A stretch of 64,000 nucleotides of DNA, taken from Cerioporus squamosus (taxonomy: Eukaryota > Basidiomycota > Agaricomycetes > Polyporales > Polyporaceae). Every line of letters begins with the position of its first letter. The first letter of the stretch is position 1. The DNA lies in the NCBI GenBank assembly GCA_022592435.1, contig JABYQS010000077.1, forward strand, positions 1 through 64,000, written 5' to 3'. A program made the position numbers and the translations under genes. Below the pieces are notes generated by a model. That model had not been told where the DNA came from. It searched no databases and saw only the letters and a list, made by a program, of their open reading frames with translations. This document shows, piece after piece, positions 35,093 to 45,638 of this stretch.

Positions 35093-38000
35093 GTACGGGC
35101 GGGGTGATATGGCGTGCGCGGGGAGGCAGGGCGGGAGGGGCGCGGGGAGGCAGTCAGCTGCAGGGAGAAACAAGAGCGGAGGAGGCGGTGGACGGCCGGG
35201 AGGAGGAGCGAGGCGTTGCGTATTTGGGGGATTTGGGAATCGGATGCGCGAGGAAGAGGCGACGGGATGATGGCCAGGACGAGATCATATCGTCTCGTCA
35301 CCAAGGGTCCCTCCTCCCCCTCTCCCCCACCCAAGCCAGCTCCGAGTGCAGATAGAGATGAATCCCACGCGACACAACACAGATCCCCTGCACAACCCCG
35401 CGCTTCCATCACCACATTTATTTCCCGCTTTTTCAATAATTAATCCACGCCCTCCGGTCGGAGGCTGATCGAGATCTCGTCCTCCCTCCCTGATCACTCC
35501 CATCTCCTCCGACAGAAAACACGGCCCAAACGCCCACATCCAGCTCTTTTTCCCGAGATGCAGTGCGGCCAGAGCCCATGGCTGCATGTTCAAAGTGAGT
35601 CCAGATAACGACACCGCATCCGGAGGAGCCCTGGGCTGCGAAGTTCGAACATGTACCCCGCCGAGCATGTCTCGTTCTGCATTCTGACGACGCGTTTGAC
35701 GATGCGAACCCGCTTCCGCTGCCTCGCAAGGGCCACGCGACGGGTGCCACGGTCGGGCTGGTCTCCTCGCAAGGCTCCTTGTTCCCCGGAGCAGTGATTG
35801 CAGCGTTGACAGACAGCCTGTCGCCTACCCGCGTGAGCTCTTTCTCCAGACCCCATCACGACGTCGTCATCGGTGTCAGGCCCGTCGCGTTCTCCTCGCC
35901 ATTCGTCTTCTTTCACGAGCACGCTGTTTGCTGCTCTCTGCGCTGATATAAGCCCCCGGTCGCTCGTGGGATCAAGATTCAAGCTACTGATCCCTACTCG
36001 TGGTACAGACGCCTCTCCCCTTTTGTCTGTGGTTGCGAACGACTCCCGATCATATGTTGGGTACTTGCTGGACCTCCGTCATCACCACAAACGACCACGC
36101 ATGCCGGGGCACAACGTGCCTAGATTCTCTGCGCTCGATATGGCCTTTGGCCTGCAGCAAACGCAGCTCCGGACGGCAGATCTACGTGCGAACCGTATCC
36201 ATCCATGCCCAGAACGGCCAAAAGTTGCGGCATTCTGCAACATCTCTACCGCTCGCAGCACCTCCGGCATGTTTCCCCTGTGACAGATGCTGATGTCGGG
36301 ATGCTAGATACTCTTTTCTAGTGTAGCGCTCTCCCGACCGCGACTGCGAGCCTGTCGTCGAGCTCATCACCACCCACGAACCCATCTTCGACGCAAGATG
36401 AACACGACCCTCTCGACGATGGATTGCAATGAACTTCCCAAAATGTCTCCAAGTGCCAGCTGCCAAGGCACGACGTCTCTCGTCCGTCGACGCGAATACA
36501 CTTGACGTCGTCCGCCTGCCTCGAGGCTACTAGGGATGCCTCAAGGTGGCATCTGGATCCGGCAGAAGACGCCTCGAAGCTCCGCCGTCCGGCGTTCTGC
36601 CTCTCCATTCTAACCCCCCCACTCGCTCCATACCCAACAAACCGGTATCATGTCGTGTCGTATCTGGTGGCTGAGACACACATACGTATGCAGTACATAC
36701 ACTCCGGATCGATGCATGCCGTCCCCATTCCTGGCCAAGCACCGATCGAGCTCTCCGCGGGGCTACTCATCTGAGCCCGGGTTCCCGGTCCCGTCCTCAT
36801 CCTGAACTTTCAGAGCTGCCTGTGCGGCTTGTGGCGGGCTCGACGAGTAGCAGTCGATAACCCGTCCTGCACGCATCTCAGGATCGTGCGTGGAGCAGGG
36901 GGCGGCGAGGCCAGCCGCGGGAGCGCCCCCACCCGCATATGGGGGGACGGCAGAGATGAGATGAGATACTGCCGGCGGGGGGTGCACTGGATCCGTGAAT
37001 ATCGCAGCCCTGGGCAGTCGTGCAACATCAAATTCACCGGTCACCGCGGGCAGTACGCAAACGCACGTACGCACGGTGGGCCGTGCGCCCACACTTCTGT
37101 ACGTACGTATGTCACGGGGAGTCGCCCCCCTCCCCAGCCCCCTCCCTTGTTTCTCGCGTTTTCGCTGAGCTCTCATACTTACTCGTGAACAGTGCAGCAG
37201 GACATGTGCAGCGGTTCGTACGTCAGGTTTGGGCCCCTGGGTGGGGACATCGCCCCGTACCGCCACGCTACTTCGAGAACGCGCGATGCGAACTCGGGGC
37301 TGGCGGAATCGGTTGATATGTCGTCTTCCTTCGATGATGGAATCACGCGAACCGCACGGAATTGGGATGCATCTCCCCACCCACCCACGACTTCCCCTTC
37401 AAGTTCCCGCCAAAGTACTGTCAGTATACGACATAATGATATACTCACATACGAAATTCCGGCCTTCCCACAGTGCACGCTTCCCACCTTCGAAAGACGT
37501 CGTATTCAGATCTCCGCCTCTTCTCTCCCGTCGTTCCGCCTTAAAGTCGCTGTATGCCGCGCCTGCCGTGACGTGCGATTTACGTCGCCGCCGCAAACCA
37601 CAAGCACCTACACCGCGCTCCCGCTAGCACGAGCGCCTGCGCAAGCGCGACTGCTCCCGCGGTGAAGACATACGAATATTAATGCCAGGTCCTGCCTGAG
37701 GTAATATCAACGGCGTGTGTGCGCGGTAAGTATAGTTTATATTTGTCTTTTGCGAAGGCTTATTCCCGATCAGAAGTGCTGAACTTGAACCTGGCTTCGG
37801 CAGGCTTGCCCATGGCCGGAGGCTGGGCCCAGTACCGTCACGGTGTCGACCAGGGCCTGCTCCTGTATGCCCCCTACTCGTGGCGGGCTACGGCGTCTTC
37901 GGTCGGCGGGTCGGTCGGTGGAGAACGCAGAACGCGGCAATCCCAACATCTCCGCAGGACAGCGAACCCAGGATGTCGGGAGCGAGCCCGAACGTATCTA

Positions 38001-41000
38001 GAGACTAAAGACGGAAACGGAAACGGAAAAGGAACCTCGGTCAGGATTCAGGAATGCACTTTGCAGATGCACGGATGCCTCGGCTGATCCTCCTCCAGGG
38101 GCGCCCGCTGCAACAGGCGGAACACCCACCGGGGCACCCCAACGGCTGGCTCCTGCATTCCTGATCCCTGAGGCCTGATTCCTGATTCCTGGCCTCTTCT
38201 CCGGATGGAATCAATCCCGTCGCACAGCGCACCCATCTGGATTGCATCGGTACGTCCCAGGCCGGACCCGTCTCCTGAGGTTAATGGCTAATGTGACCCG
38301 CACTTCACCGTGTGCCGTGCGGCACGCGTGCGGTGCCCTCCTCCCAAAGCGCTCTCGGCGACTTCTCGCGCCTCCCGTCGTGCGTACGCAAGGGAAATTG
38401 TCACTCCGCACCTGAACACGAGACACCTACGGCGACCAAAACATACGCCGACCGCGACAAAGTTCTCATGCTATCGTGCACCGCGACTCGGGTCTTCGCT
38501 CGCTGCGGTGCGTCCGGCGCCTCCGGCGTGCGTCTCAAGCTGGTGCGTCCGTTTTCACTTCTGCTCCTCCATTATGGTTGTATCGCGACATATCGATATC
38601 GAGCTTCTCGTATGCGCCCGACCCTTGTCCGCGTCTGGCGCGCTCGTTCCCACAGGATTTGCGGCATGGCAAGGGTCCAACTGAGCCACGGGGCAGGAAG
38701 CACTGTGCAGTACTGGTGGCACGGCAGAACCCTCGTCAATCCGGCCCTCGCCCTTCCCATCGCTCCTCGCTCCTCGCCCCGAACAGCCAGCACAATGCGT
38801 CACGTAAGATGCCAACAGGGCGCGGAGCATCTTTGTCTCGCTGCCGTTGTTGTGTAAGTGCTAGTGCAGCCCCATACGTCCGGTCGGTCGCGCACGCGCA
38901 CGCGTACCCTCGCGTACCCTGCAGCAGTGTATTGTTCCGCAACCCTGAATTTGTCTGCAACATGGCCATCCAGTGCTCGAGCCCTGTTGCCATTGATGGG
39001 ATAGTGGCGAGCAGCGAGAAGCCGCATTCGCTCATTCAATGAGCTGCTGCGTAGAGCCGCGCCGGCTCCAGGACGACTTTGCGGGCGAGTTGAAACGTGC
39101 AGCCGGAACGGGAAAGGGATCGCGATATCTGCCCCTGTCAGAACGGGCGGGCGTCGCGCCGACTGGAGACTGCCTCCGGTCGCGGTCGGCGCTCCCAAGT
39201 GCAGGATCGAGATGCGTATGTGCACGACGCTCTCGTCGTCCTCGTCCTCCCCGAATTGCTACGAGAAGGAAGCCGCCGGCCGCACTAGAACCATCGTTCT
39301 GCGGCGGAGGAGTTGGTGGTCGATCTCCGAGCCCTGGATGCGTGCCGCGCTTAACTTGGACGCAGCGTGCTGCCAGGGCCCGAAGGATGTGCATGATCAT
39401 CTGGGTCCCTCGGATGCTGGCAGCACTACTGTGTACGTCGTGTCTGTACTACCTCCCCGGCTGGTATAACGCCGCTGTCGTGCGTGACGGTGCTGTCGCG
39501 CGGGACCGTACGGCCGTGTCGTGCGATGACAGGCAGACTCCTACGCCTTTCACGGAGAAGGCGGACGCAGGAAACCCTCTGCCATCTTTGTCTTCCATTG
39601 CGATTGTGTGCTGCGGTGTGCCAGTGGCCTGTCCTGTCTCCGCTGATGCAGCCGTAGAGCATGCCTTCGTCGTGATGTGTAGTGACGTGCTCAAGATCAG
39701 ACAATCCGAGCATGGACGCGTTGTTTGTGTTGTTGGGAACGACGTCGGTGACGTTAACCGTACGATATCCTCCTCCGTTGTCGACGCTAGCACGCGATTC
39801 AGGCCGTTGTCATGGCCAACCCTCATCTGGCACAAGTCTCGTGCGCAGAGAAACCATGTACTTTGTCCTTGTTTTCTTCCCGGCGCTGTGTGGTTCTGAT
39901 TCTCATGCCCAGGCAGCCCCGAGCATGTCGGGGTATGTCAAAGCCCCTCCCTTGACTTCCCACCGCCTCGCATCGGCAGACGCAACACGCAAGACGAACG
40001 GCGGACGCACTAGGACGTGCGGGAAACGGAATACGCATAGCGGCACGGTGCGCACACCCTAACACAACGTGTCCATGGAGGCTGTTGCGAGGCGTCCTGC
40101 GACCCTATCTCGGGCTCTAACGTCGACTCCACCAACGGCATCGCCCTGATGTCCCTCCGCCGGATACGTCGACTATCGTAACTTGCCATCGAGCATCTGC
40201 GCATCGTTTGTGGTTGGGGAGCTCCCCGTTCTCAGGTGGGTGCGACAATCATATTCAGTGCCGTCGACCCTTCCCAGCCCGTCCGCATGTGCTGCTCATA
40301 GGATGCGAGAGCTGTGAGAAGGTGAGATTGCGGCTCTGTGGCTCATGTCGAACGTATTGTTCTAACCATCCTCTTCTTTGTTCCCGCTGCCAGGAGATCG
40401 CGGTAGAACCCAAGGGAAGCCGGATAGGGCCATCGCATCACGAGAAGATAATACGTCCCCCTTCCGACTCAAGGCGAAAATCAGATTGCGGCAGTACAGC
40501 GACGGAACGTAACGTTCTGCCACGTTCGAGATTACCCTGACCTATTTTATCAGTGGCCCCGATTCGAGACTCAGCCGCCCCGCCTCGGCACGAATTCTCA
40601 GAGCTGTGCGGCACTGTGCTGCCGGGACCCTTGAAGTTCGTCATGTGCGTGCGTTCGTTGCGCTCCTGCGACGCACAACAATGGTGGCGTTGTCTAGGCA
40701 AAGATACACGGCTCCCCAATTGTTTTCCGACGCGACAACGTTGTGTACGAGCTGGGATGACCCTACGGCACCCCGCAAGTGCGGTGCGACGCACTGGCAA
40801 TGCCTTACCCCACACCGGCCATAACTCGCTGCGTACCTCCAACTTTCTCCGGTATGTTGCTGGATGCCCACGGTAGCCATAGTCACCCTTGACGGAATCA
40901 CACAGAAGATATTGGTGACGCTGCTTGAACCACTCCATGATTAGCACCGGAACGGTGCGATTTCGAAATTCCGGTTTTAGGTCGGACTTCCACTCCCTGG

Positions 41001-42010
41001 GGCGATGTCGACTGGGTTACGTCCGCACTGCTCTCGAGCGGCATTCACTCCTCGTCAGCATCTCCGCTATCGCTGTTCTGGGTCTCGCATCTCGTCAGTC
41101 GCGGCGTCACCAAGGAGCGGCCGTCCTGTACTCATCTCCTGCCCAAATATCCGGTTCATCGGGCGATTACGCTCGATATCTTGTGGCTCGATGCGGTTAG
41201 TAGCTGCATATCATCTTCACCTCCGGTTCTTTCTGTTGCGGTCGCACCGACGGAGGCTTTCAGACCTGCGAATGAATTCCGGACATCCTTCCAGGGGGGT
41301 GGAAGACCCGAGATATACGACCAGCCACCCTCTCGAAGCCACCGAGACGAGCTCGACGCGTACGGACATCATCAACTCCCAATCTCGCCATGGTGCATAC
41401 ACGAGTGTCTCTACGCCCACAATTCCATTACGTCGGCCACGACGTGCTGTACGGTGCTTCCGCTCGGTAGCACAACCTCCGGACTGCCTCTATTCTGGCC
41501 CTAGTGATTGCATGTGGTCGCGGCGAACAGAGCATCAACTTCTTGAGGCTCCGAGGCCGCCTCGTATACGCTGCAGTGATCGTCCATCCCACCGTTCCGG
41601 GAGCTCTTCCTCATGTCCGTCCGTGATGAGCCGTAGCCCCGCGGAGCAGCGCACCTGATAGACCGGATATGCACCAGAAGATCGTCCGCGTTCGAGCGTG
41701 CAGCGAGTGCGTCCAGGTGCGTCCCCCGTTCCGCACCATCATGGCAGTAACGTTCGCGCTAGACGCACGCACCCGCGTCTTTCTTCCGATGCACGTCGGG
41801 CCTTCCCACCAGAGCAGACGCTCGCATGACCTCCGCGTTGCCCTCCTTCTCGTCCTTCTTCACCTTCTCGCTGTAGGCGTCTGGGAACACTGTCGTCCGC
41901 CCGCCGCATACTGGGCCTGCAGGTGGGGCGCACGTACGATTTGATCGTCACTTGCGCATGAGCTTGCTCCGGCCGTGGTCGTGATAACCAGAATATACTG
42001 AAAATCATCC
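35093..42010. other. Very long gene-poor region left of the retrotransposon
   Basis: Nearly 7 kb without a gene I can support. The longest frames (39039-39899, 286 codons; 41005-41658) have an ATG or near start but no domain, biased Arg/Ser/Pro content and no splice support. At about 40.3 kb a Cys-rich stretch (CESCEK..LCGSC..YCSNH) with a good intron signal recalls a MYND-like finger, but no gene could be built around it. It may be relic-rich DNA. Confidence 0.45.
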
Positions 42011-42141
42011 GAGGCACATCTCGTGTGTGACGGTATCCGTTTTCGCTGCTTCGCTATCTTTTCTCTTGCCGTGTTCAGGCTAAGCTCTTTCGCGTCAAAG
42101 TAGGCGAAAAGCAAAGAGAGGGGCAGATTCGCGTTTGATCA
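42011..42141 (+). repeat. Repeat X, left copy (131 bases)
   Basis: Identical to 47500-47630. It starts GAGGCACATCTCGTG and ends GCGTTTGATCA. It includes a small hairpin (TTTCGC / GCGAAA). It forms the left edge of the repeat-bounded unit. Confidence 0.92.
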
Positions 42142-42445
42142 TCGGGTTTAAACGAGGGTTTTCACAAGTCGAATCTCCGCGCGCATCGGCAAGCTCCCGT
42201 ACGCGCCGCCGACCTCATTGGTCCAGACCGCAAGAGAGCTGCCGTCGACTCCTGTTGGTGGCTCGCGCACGCAGGCGGGGTCTCACCTGGCAGGCAGCGC
42301 GAGTGGAAAGGAGCTCCTCGCTCTCTTTCTCACTCCCTCACGCTGCTGGCTAGGTGAGCTTCATGCCTCCTGCGTGTCGCCCTCCCGGCTCTCTTGCTCA
42401 CTCCTTCGCGCGGCTGTTTAGAGTCGCTCGAAGTCCTTTCGTCTA
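42142..42445 (+). repeat. Repeat Y, left copy (304 bases)
   Basis: It matches 47119-47422 with two substitutions (C/T in GGCAGCGYGAGTGG and G/T in CTCCCGKCTCTC). It lies directly between repeat X and the gag leader. It would be A1 in the Ngaro A1..B1-A2-B2 scheme. Confidence 0.92.
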
Positions 42446-42451
42446 TAAATA
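42444..42451 (+). promoter_or_regulatory. TATA box of the retrotransposon
   Basis: TATAAATA spans the right border of Y1: the first two bases are in the repeat and the rest in unique sequence. It lies 57 bases before the gag start codon. The Y2 copy continues with CCCACC and so lacks the box, giving a promoter only at the left copy. Confidence 0.6.
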
Positions 42452-42508
42452 CATCCATCTTTCGATTCAAGCGTACTTCTCGTTCGAACCTCGGGCGGAC
42501 AGGAGTCA

Positions 42509-43786
42509 ATGACAGGAACGCCGGGCCCCTCGAGCACAACGTTGAGCACGCCCTCGGAAGAGCAGCTAGCTATCACCGGCAAGTGCCAGGAAGTCATAGA
42601 CAACTTTCGCAAAGGCGATTTCTCTCGGGGAGAAGCACTGAAGCGTATCACACGCCTCATCGAAGCGCCTGGCTCAGCTTGGAGCGAAGATGCCGCCACG
42701 CGAGCTCTCGACTCATATGTCGACATGGTCCTGGAAGTTAGCCGCGAGTTCGGGACTCGAGGACGAGCTGCTTCACGCTCCCGACACCAGAGTCGCGCGA
42801 GTCGAGAGAGGAGTCCAAGCGGAAGCAGGCAGGGGTCTAGGCGAGGTCGATCTACTTCCCGGTCCGCACGGCGGAAGGAGAAGTCTCCTAGACCGTCTAA
42901 GCGACGACGTGGAGCGCGATGCGGACGTTCACCGTCTTCCTCTAGCACTGAGACTGACGGATCCGCCGCGCCAGGCGCCAAGAAACGGAGAGCTAACCCG
43001 GACAAGTACGACTGGGCAGTATCAGCGAAGAACTTCAAGCCCTCCATCCGACCGGAGGTCGCTCGAACCGCTGAACTCCTTGATGAGTATCGAGTCGACG
43101 TCGCAGCTGCTAAAGCGGACCTCCTCCGCTCCACCATCGCTCCCGAGTTTCCCGACTCTCAGTGGAGCAACTTGCTCCTCGGGAAACCCGTCGACTTCGA
43201 CGTCTTATTGTCTAGCCACTACTCCTCCAAAGGAGACGACAAACACGTCGAGCAGGTCGGAGACGTCGAGCTCTCTTTTGGAAGCAGAGAACCGTCCCGG
43301 AAAGTCGCCTCCTACGGTGACTGGGTCACTGCGTTCGAGATGTTCCGAGACGCTGCCCTCTTCGCTTTCTCGCATCGGAAGAACGAGCTCGCAACATACC
43401 GGACCCACATCATCGGCCAGTTCAAGAACAACAACGACGTTTTTGCCGGCCGAGTCATCGAGTACGATCGCGCTGTCCGGAAGAAAGTCTCCGAAAATCG
43501 GTCCCTTCTCCTCTCAGACGTCTTCGAGTTCTTCGGACTGTATGTTCAATTCATCGCCCCGACCGGAGCCAACGTCGTCGCCACCGCTGTTGAAGCGGCT
43601 TCGGGATCCGGAGGGCGAGCCAAAGGAAAGTCAAGCGTCAGGAAAGCGGAACCGTGCCAGCGGTACAACGCCGACAGATGCCCGAACTTCGCGAGCTCCT
43701 GCCGCTACCGTCACGTATGCAGCGGGTGCAACGCGAAGGGACACATGGTGTCCGATTGTCCCAAGTCTGTCAGACGCGAAGCCTGA
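42509..43786 (+). CDS. gag: Gag-like nucleocapsid protein of the retrotransposon
   Basis: An uninterrupted frame of 425 residues starts at the first ATG after the TATA box. The N-terminal third is helical and then strongly Arg/Ser-rich (RSRHQSRASRERSPSGSRQG), followed by a basic KKRRANPDKYDWAV segment and a globular central region. The C-terminus carries two zinc motifs: CCCH (C383-x7-C391-x6-C398-x3-H402) and a CCHC knuckle (C404-x2-C407-x4-H412-x4-C417). Such knuckles bind the RNA genome during particle formation. The frame ends TGA 43784-43786, while the RT frame is already open in another phase. Confidence 0.9.
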   Translation: MTGTPGPSSTTLSTPSEEQLAITGKCQEVIDNFRKGDFSRGEALKRITRLIEAPGSAWSEDAATRALDSYVDMVLEVSREFGTRGRAASRSRHQSRASRERSPSGSRQGSRRGRSTSRSARRKEKSPRPSKRRRGARCGRSPSSSSTETDGSAAPGAKKRRANPDKYDWAVSAKNFKPSIRPEVARTAELLDEYRVDVAAAKADLLRSTIAPEFPDSQWSNLLLGKPVDFDVLLSSHYSSKGDDKHVEQVGDVELSFGSREPSRKVASYGDWVTAFEMFRDAALFAFSHRKNELATYRTHIIGQFKNNNDVFAGRVIEYDRAVRKKVSENRSLLLSDVFEFFGLYVQFIAPTGANVVATAVEAASGSGGRAKGKSSVRKAEPCQRYNADRCPNFASSCRYRHVCSGCNAKGHMVSDCPKSVRREA

Positions 43787-45638
43787 AGAGGTAGCGCGCC
43801 CGCGCTTTCTGCGCGGTCTCATCTGGGGCGATCACGACGACGTCCCGGTATCCTTCGGTCGGCTCTCGCTCTCTCACCAGCCCTTGCCCGACGTGCCGGA
43901 TAGCGTTCGCGATAATCCCGTTATCAACGCGACTCTCTCTGCCCGGCCAGACCTCTTCAAAATCGTCACTCCCATCGATGTAGACGTGTTCGCCGATCTG
44001 CTCAGAGATCACCCCAACCAGCCTTTCGTCCGCTCTGTCATCAAGGGGCTCCGTGAGGGTTTCTGGCCTTTCGCGGATGCCAAGCCGGACGGCTATCCAG
44101 ACACGTGGGACGAGTTCAGGAAGCCACCCGAGGATGAGGCCGCTCGCGCTTTTCTTCGCTCGCAACGCGACGACGAGATTCGGCTGCAACGGTTCTCCCC
44201 GTCCTTCGGCCGCGACCTTCTCCCTGGAATGTACTCCATGCCCGTCCACGTCGTCCCCAAGCCGCACTCCAATAAGTTCCGTCTCGTCAACGACCAGAGC
44301 GCGGGCTCTTACTCCTTGAACTCCATGATTCGCCCTGAAGCGATCAAGGGTGCCGTGCTCGACGGCATGCCCGCTCTCGGGGCCGATCTGCGGGCCATTC
44401 ACAAGCAGTTCCCAGACGAGCCTCTCATCCTGTGGAAGTCCGACGTGTCGCAAGCATATCGTCAGCTCCCGGTCTCCGTCTATTGGCAGATGTTCCAGTC
44501 TGTCGTCATCGACGGTGAGCGCTACATCGACCGCTGCAACCTCTTCGGTGGCCGTGGATCCCTCCGGGTTTGGCTGGCTTTCTATTGTCTCGTTTTCTGG
44601 ATCGCTCAGAACAAGCGGGGCGTACACTTTGTCAGAGGATACGTCGATGACAACTTTGGCCCGGAGTTACAAGCCAACGTCGAGTGGTATGCACCGTACA
44701 ATAAGTTCCTCCCTCAGGCACAAGCCCGGCTCTTGCGACTCTGGGACGACATCCGCCTTCCACATGAGGAGCAGAAGCAGGTTGCGGGTACCCGACTCAC
44801 CATCATTGGTTTCTCCGTCGACGCCGTTAACCTCACTATCACCCTCCCCGACGAAGGACGCGACCATCTCCTGCAGGAGATCGCAGACTTCTCAGACGTT
44901 TGCGTGGGTGACCGTCGACGCTCCCTCGCTCAGTTCCGAGCGTTCTCCGGTTATGCCAATTGGGCCTTCAATGTCATGCCCTTGCTCAAGCCTGCGCTCG
45001 CTAACTGTTACGCAAAGACAGCGGGCAAGACCAATCGACACGCCGGCATCTACCTCAACACTGCAATTGTCCGCGACCTGCAGTGGTTCTACGACCGTGC
45101 GGCCGCGGCCCCACCCATCTCCATTCTCGACTCCATCGCTTGGTCTCCTGCCGATCTTGTCCCTGGTCTCGCACCTGACGAGTTCGCGCTGGTAGACGCA
45201 TCCGGTTCCGGATTGGGTTTATACTTCCCCTGGCTGCACTGGGGCTTTCACTGCCTCCGCCCGGGTTCAGCTCCATCTGGTGCCATCTTCTTCTTCGAGG
45301 CACTAGCTGTCTGCTCAGCAGTGCATCGTGTCCATGGTTGGCGTCGGGCCAACCGACACATCACTCGACTAGCAGTCCTCTCGGACAACTCCAATACCGT
45401 CTCTATTTTCAACTCCCTCCGAGCGCTGCCCGTGTATAACTCCATCCTCATATCTGCCGTCAACATTCTCCTCGACACCGGCCTCCAGCTCCGAGTTGAT
45501 CACATCCCTGGGAAGCTCAATGTCGTTGCGGATGCTCTCTCTCGTGGCCGCTTCGACATCGCCCGTGAGCACGACCCACTCATCCGTTTTTTTGCCTTTA
45601 CACCCCCTCAGGATGCGTTGGGGGCGACCCAGAAATGA
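42690..45638 (+). CDS. pol: Reverse transcriptase-RNase H of the retrotransposon
   Basis: The frame is open from ATG 42690 to TGA 45636-45638 (982 codons), but recognisable protein begins only near 43790, just after gag ends. The first third overlaps gag in another phase and is Ser/Arg/Pro-rich. RT motifs include FRLVNDQSAGSYSLN, LWKSDVSQAYRQLPV, NLFGGRGSLRVW and the catalytic YVDD at residues 651-654. RNase H follows with LVDASGSGLGLYF, a Glu helix, VLSDNSNTVSIFN and DHIPGKLNVVADALSRG. No methyltransferase or integrase follows. Expression could be by +1 frameshift from gag or by an internal start at 42690. The stop overlaps the recombinase start codon in ATGA. Confidence 0.92.
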   Translation: MPPRELSTHMSTWSWKLAASSGLEDELLHAPDTRVARVERGVQAEAGRGLGEVDLLPGPHGGRRSLLDRLSDDVERDADVHRLPLALRLTDPPRQAPRNGELTRTSTTGQYQRRTSSPPSDRRSLEPLNSLMSIESTSQLLKRTSSAPPSLPSFPTLSGATCSSGNPSTSTSYCLATTPPKETTNTSSRSETSSSLLEAENRPGKSPPTVTGSLRSRCSETLPSSLSRIGRTSSQHTGPTSSASSRTTTTFLPAESSSTIALSGRKSPKIGPFSSQTSSSSSDCMFNSSPRPEPTSSPPLLKRLRDPEGEPKESQASGKRNRASGTTPTDARTSRAPAATVTYAAGATRRDTWCPIVPSLSDAKPEEVARPRFLRGLIWGDHDDVPVSFGRLSLSHQPLPDVPDSVRDNPVINATLSARPDLFKIVTPIDVDVFADLLRDHPNQPFVRSVIKGLREGFWPFADAKPDGYPDTWDEFRKPPEDEAARAFLRSQRDDEIRLQRFSPSFGRDLLPGMYSMPVHVVPKPHSNKFRLVNDQSAGSYSLNSMIRPEAIKGAVLDGMPALGADLRAIHKQFPDEPLILWKSDVSQAYRQLPVSVYWQMFQSVVIDGERYIDRCNLFGGRGSLRVWLAFYCLVFWIAQNKRGVHFVRGYVDDNFGPELQANVEWYAPYNKFLPQAQARLLRLWDDIRLPHEEQKQVAGTRLTIIGFSVDAVNLTITLPDEGRDHLLQEIADFSDVCVGDRRRSLAQFRAFSGYANWAFNVMPLLKPALANCYAKTAGKTNRHAGIYLNTAIVRDLQWFYDRAAAAPPISILDSIAWSPADLVPGLAPDEFALVDASGSGLGLYFPWLHWGFHCLRPGSAPSGAIFFFEALAVCSAVHRVHGWRRANRHITRLAVLSDNSNTVSIFNSLRALPVYNSILISAVNILLDTGLQLRVDHIPGKLNVVADALSRGRFDIAREHDPLIRFFAFTPPQDALGATQK

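Noticed and set aside
39039..39899. 286-codon plus-strand frame starting with ATG
   Set aside because: Arg/Pro/Ser/Cys-rich without a domain, and no splice or neighbour support. It looks like a chance frame in GC-rich DNA.
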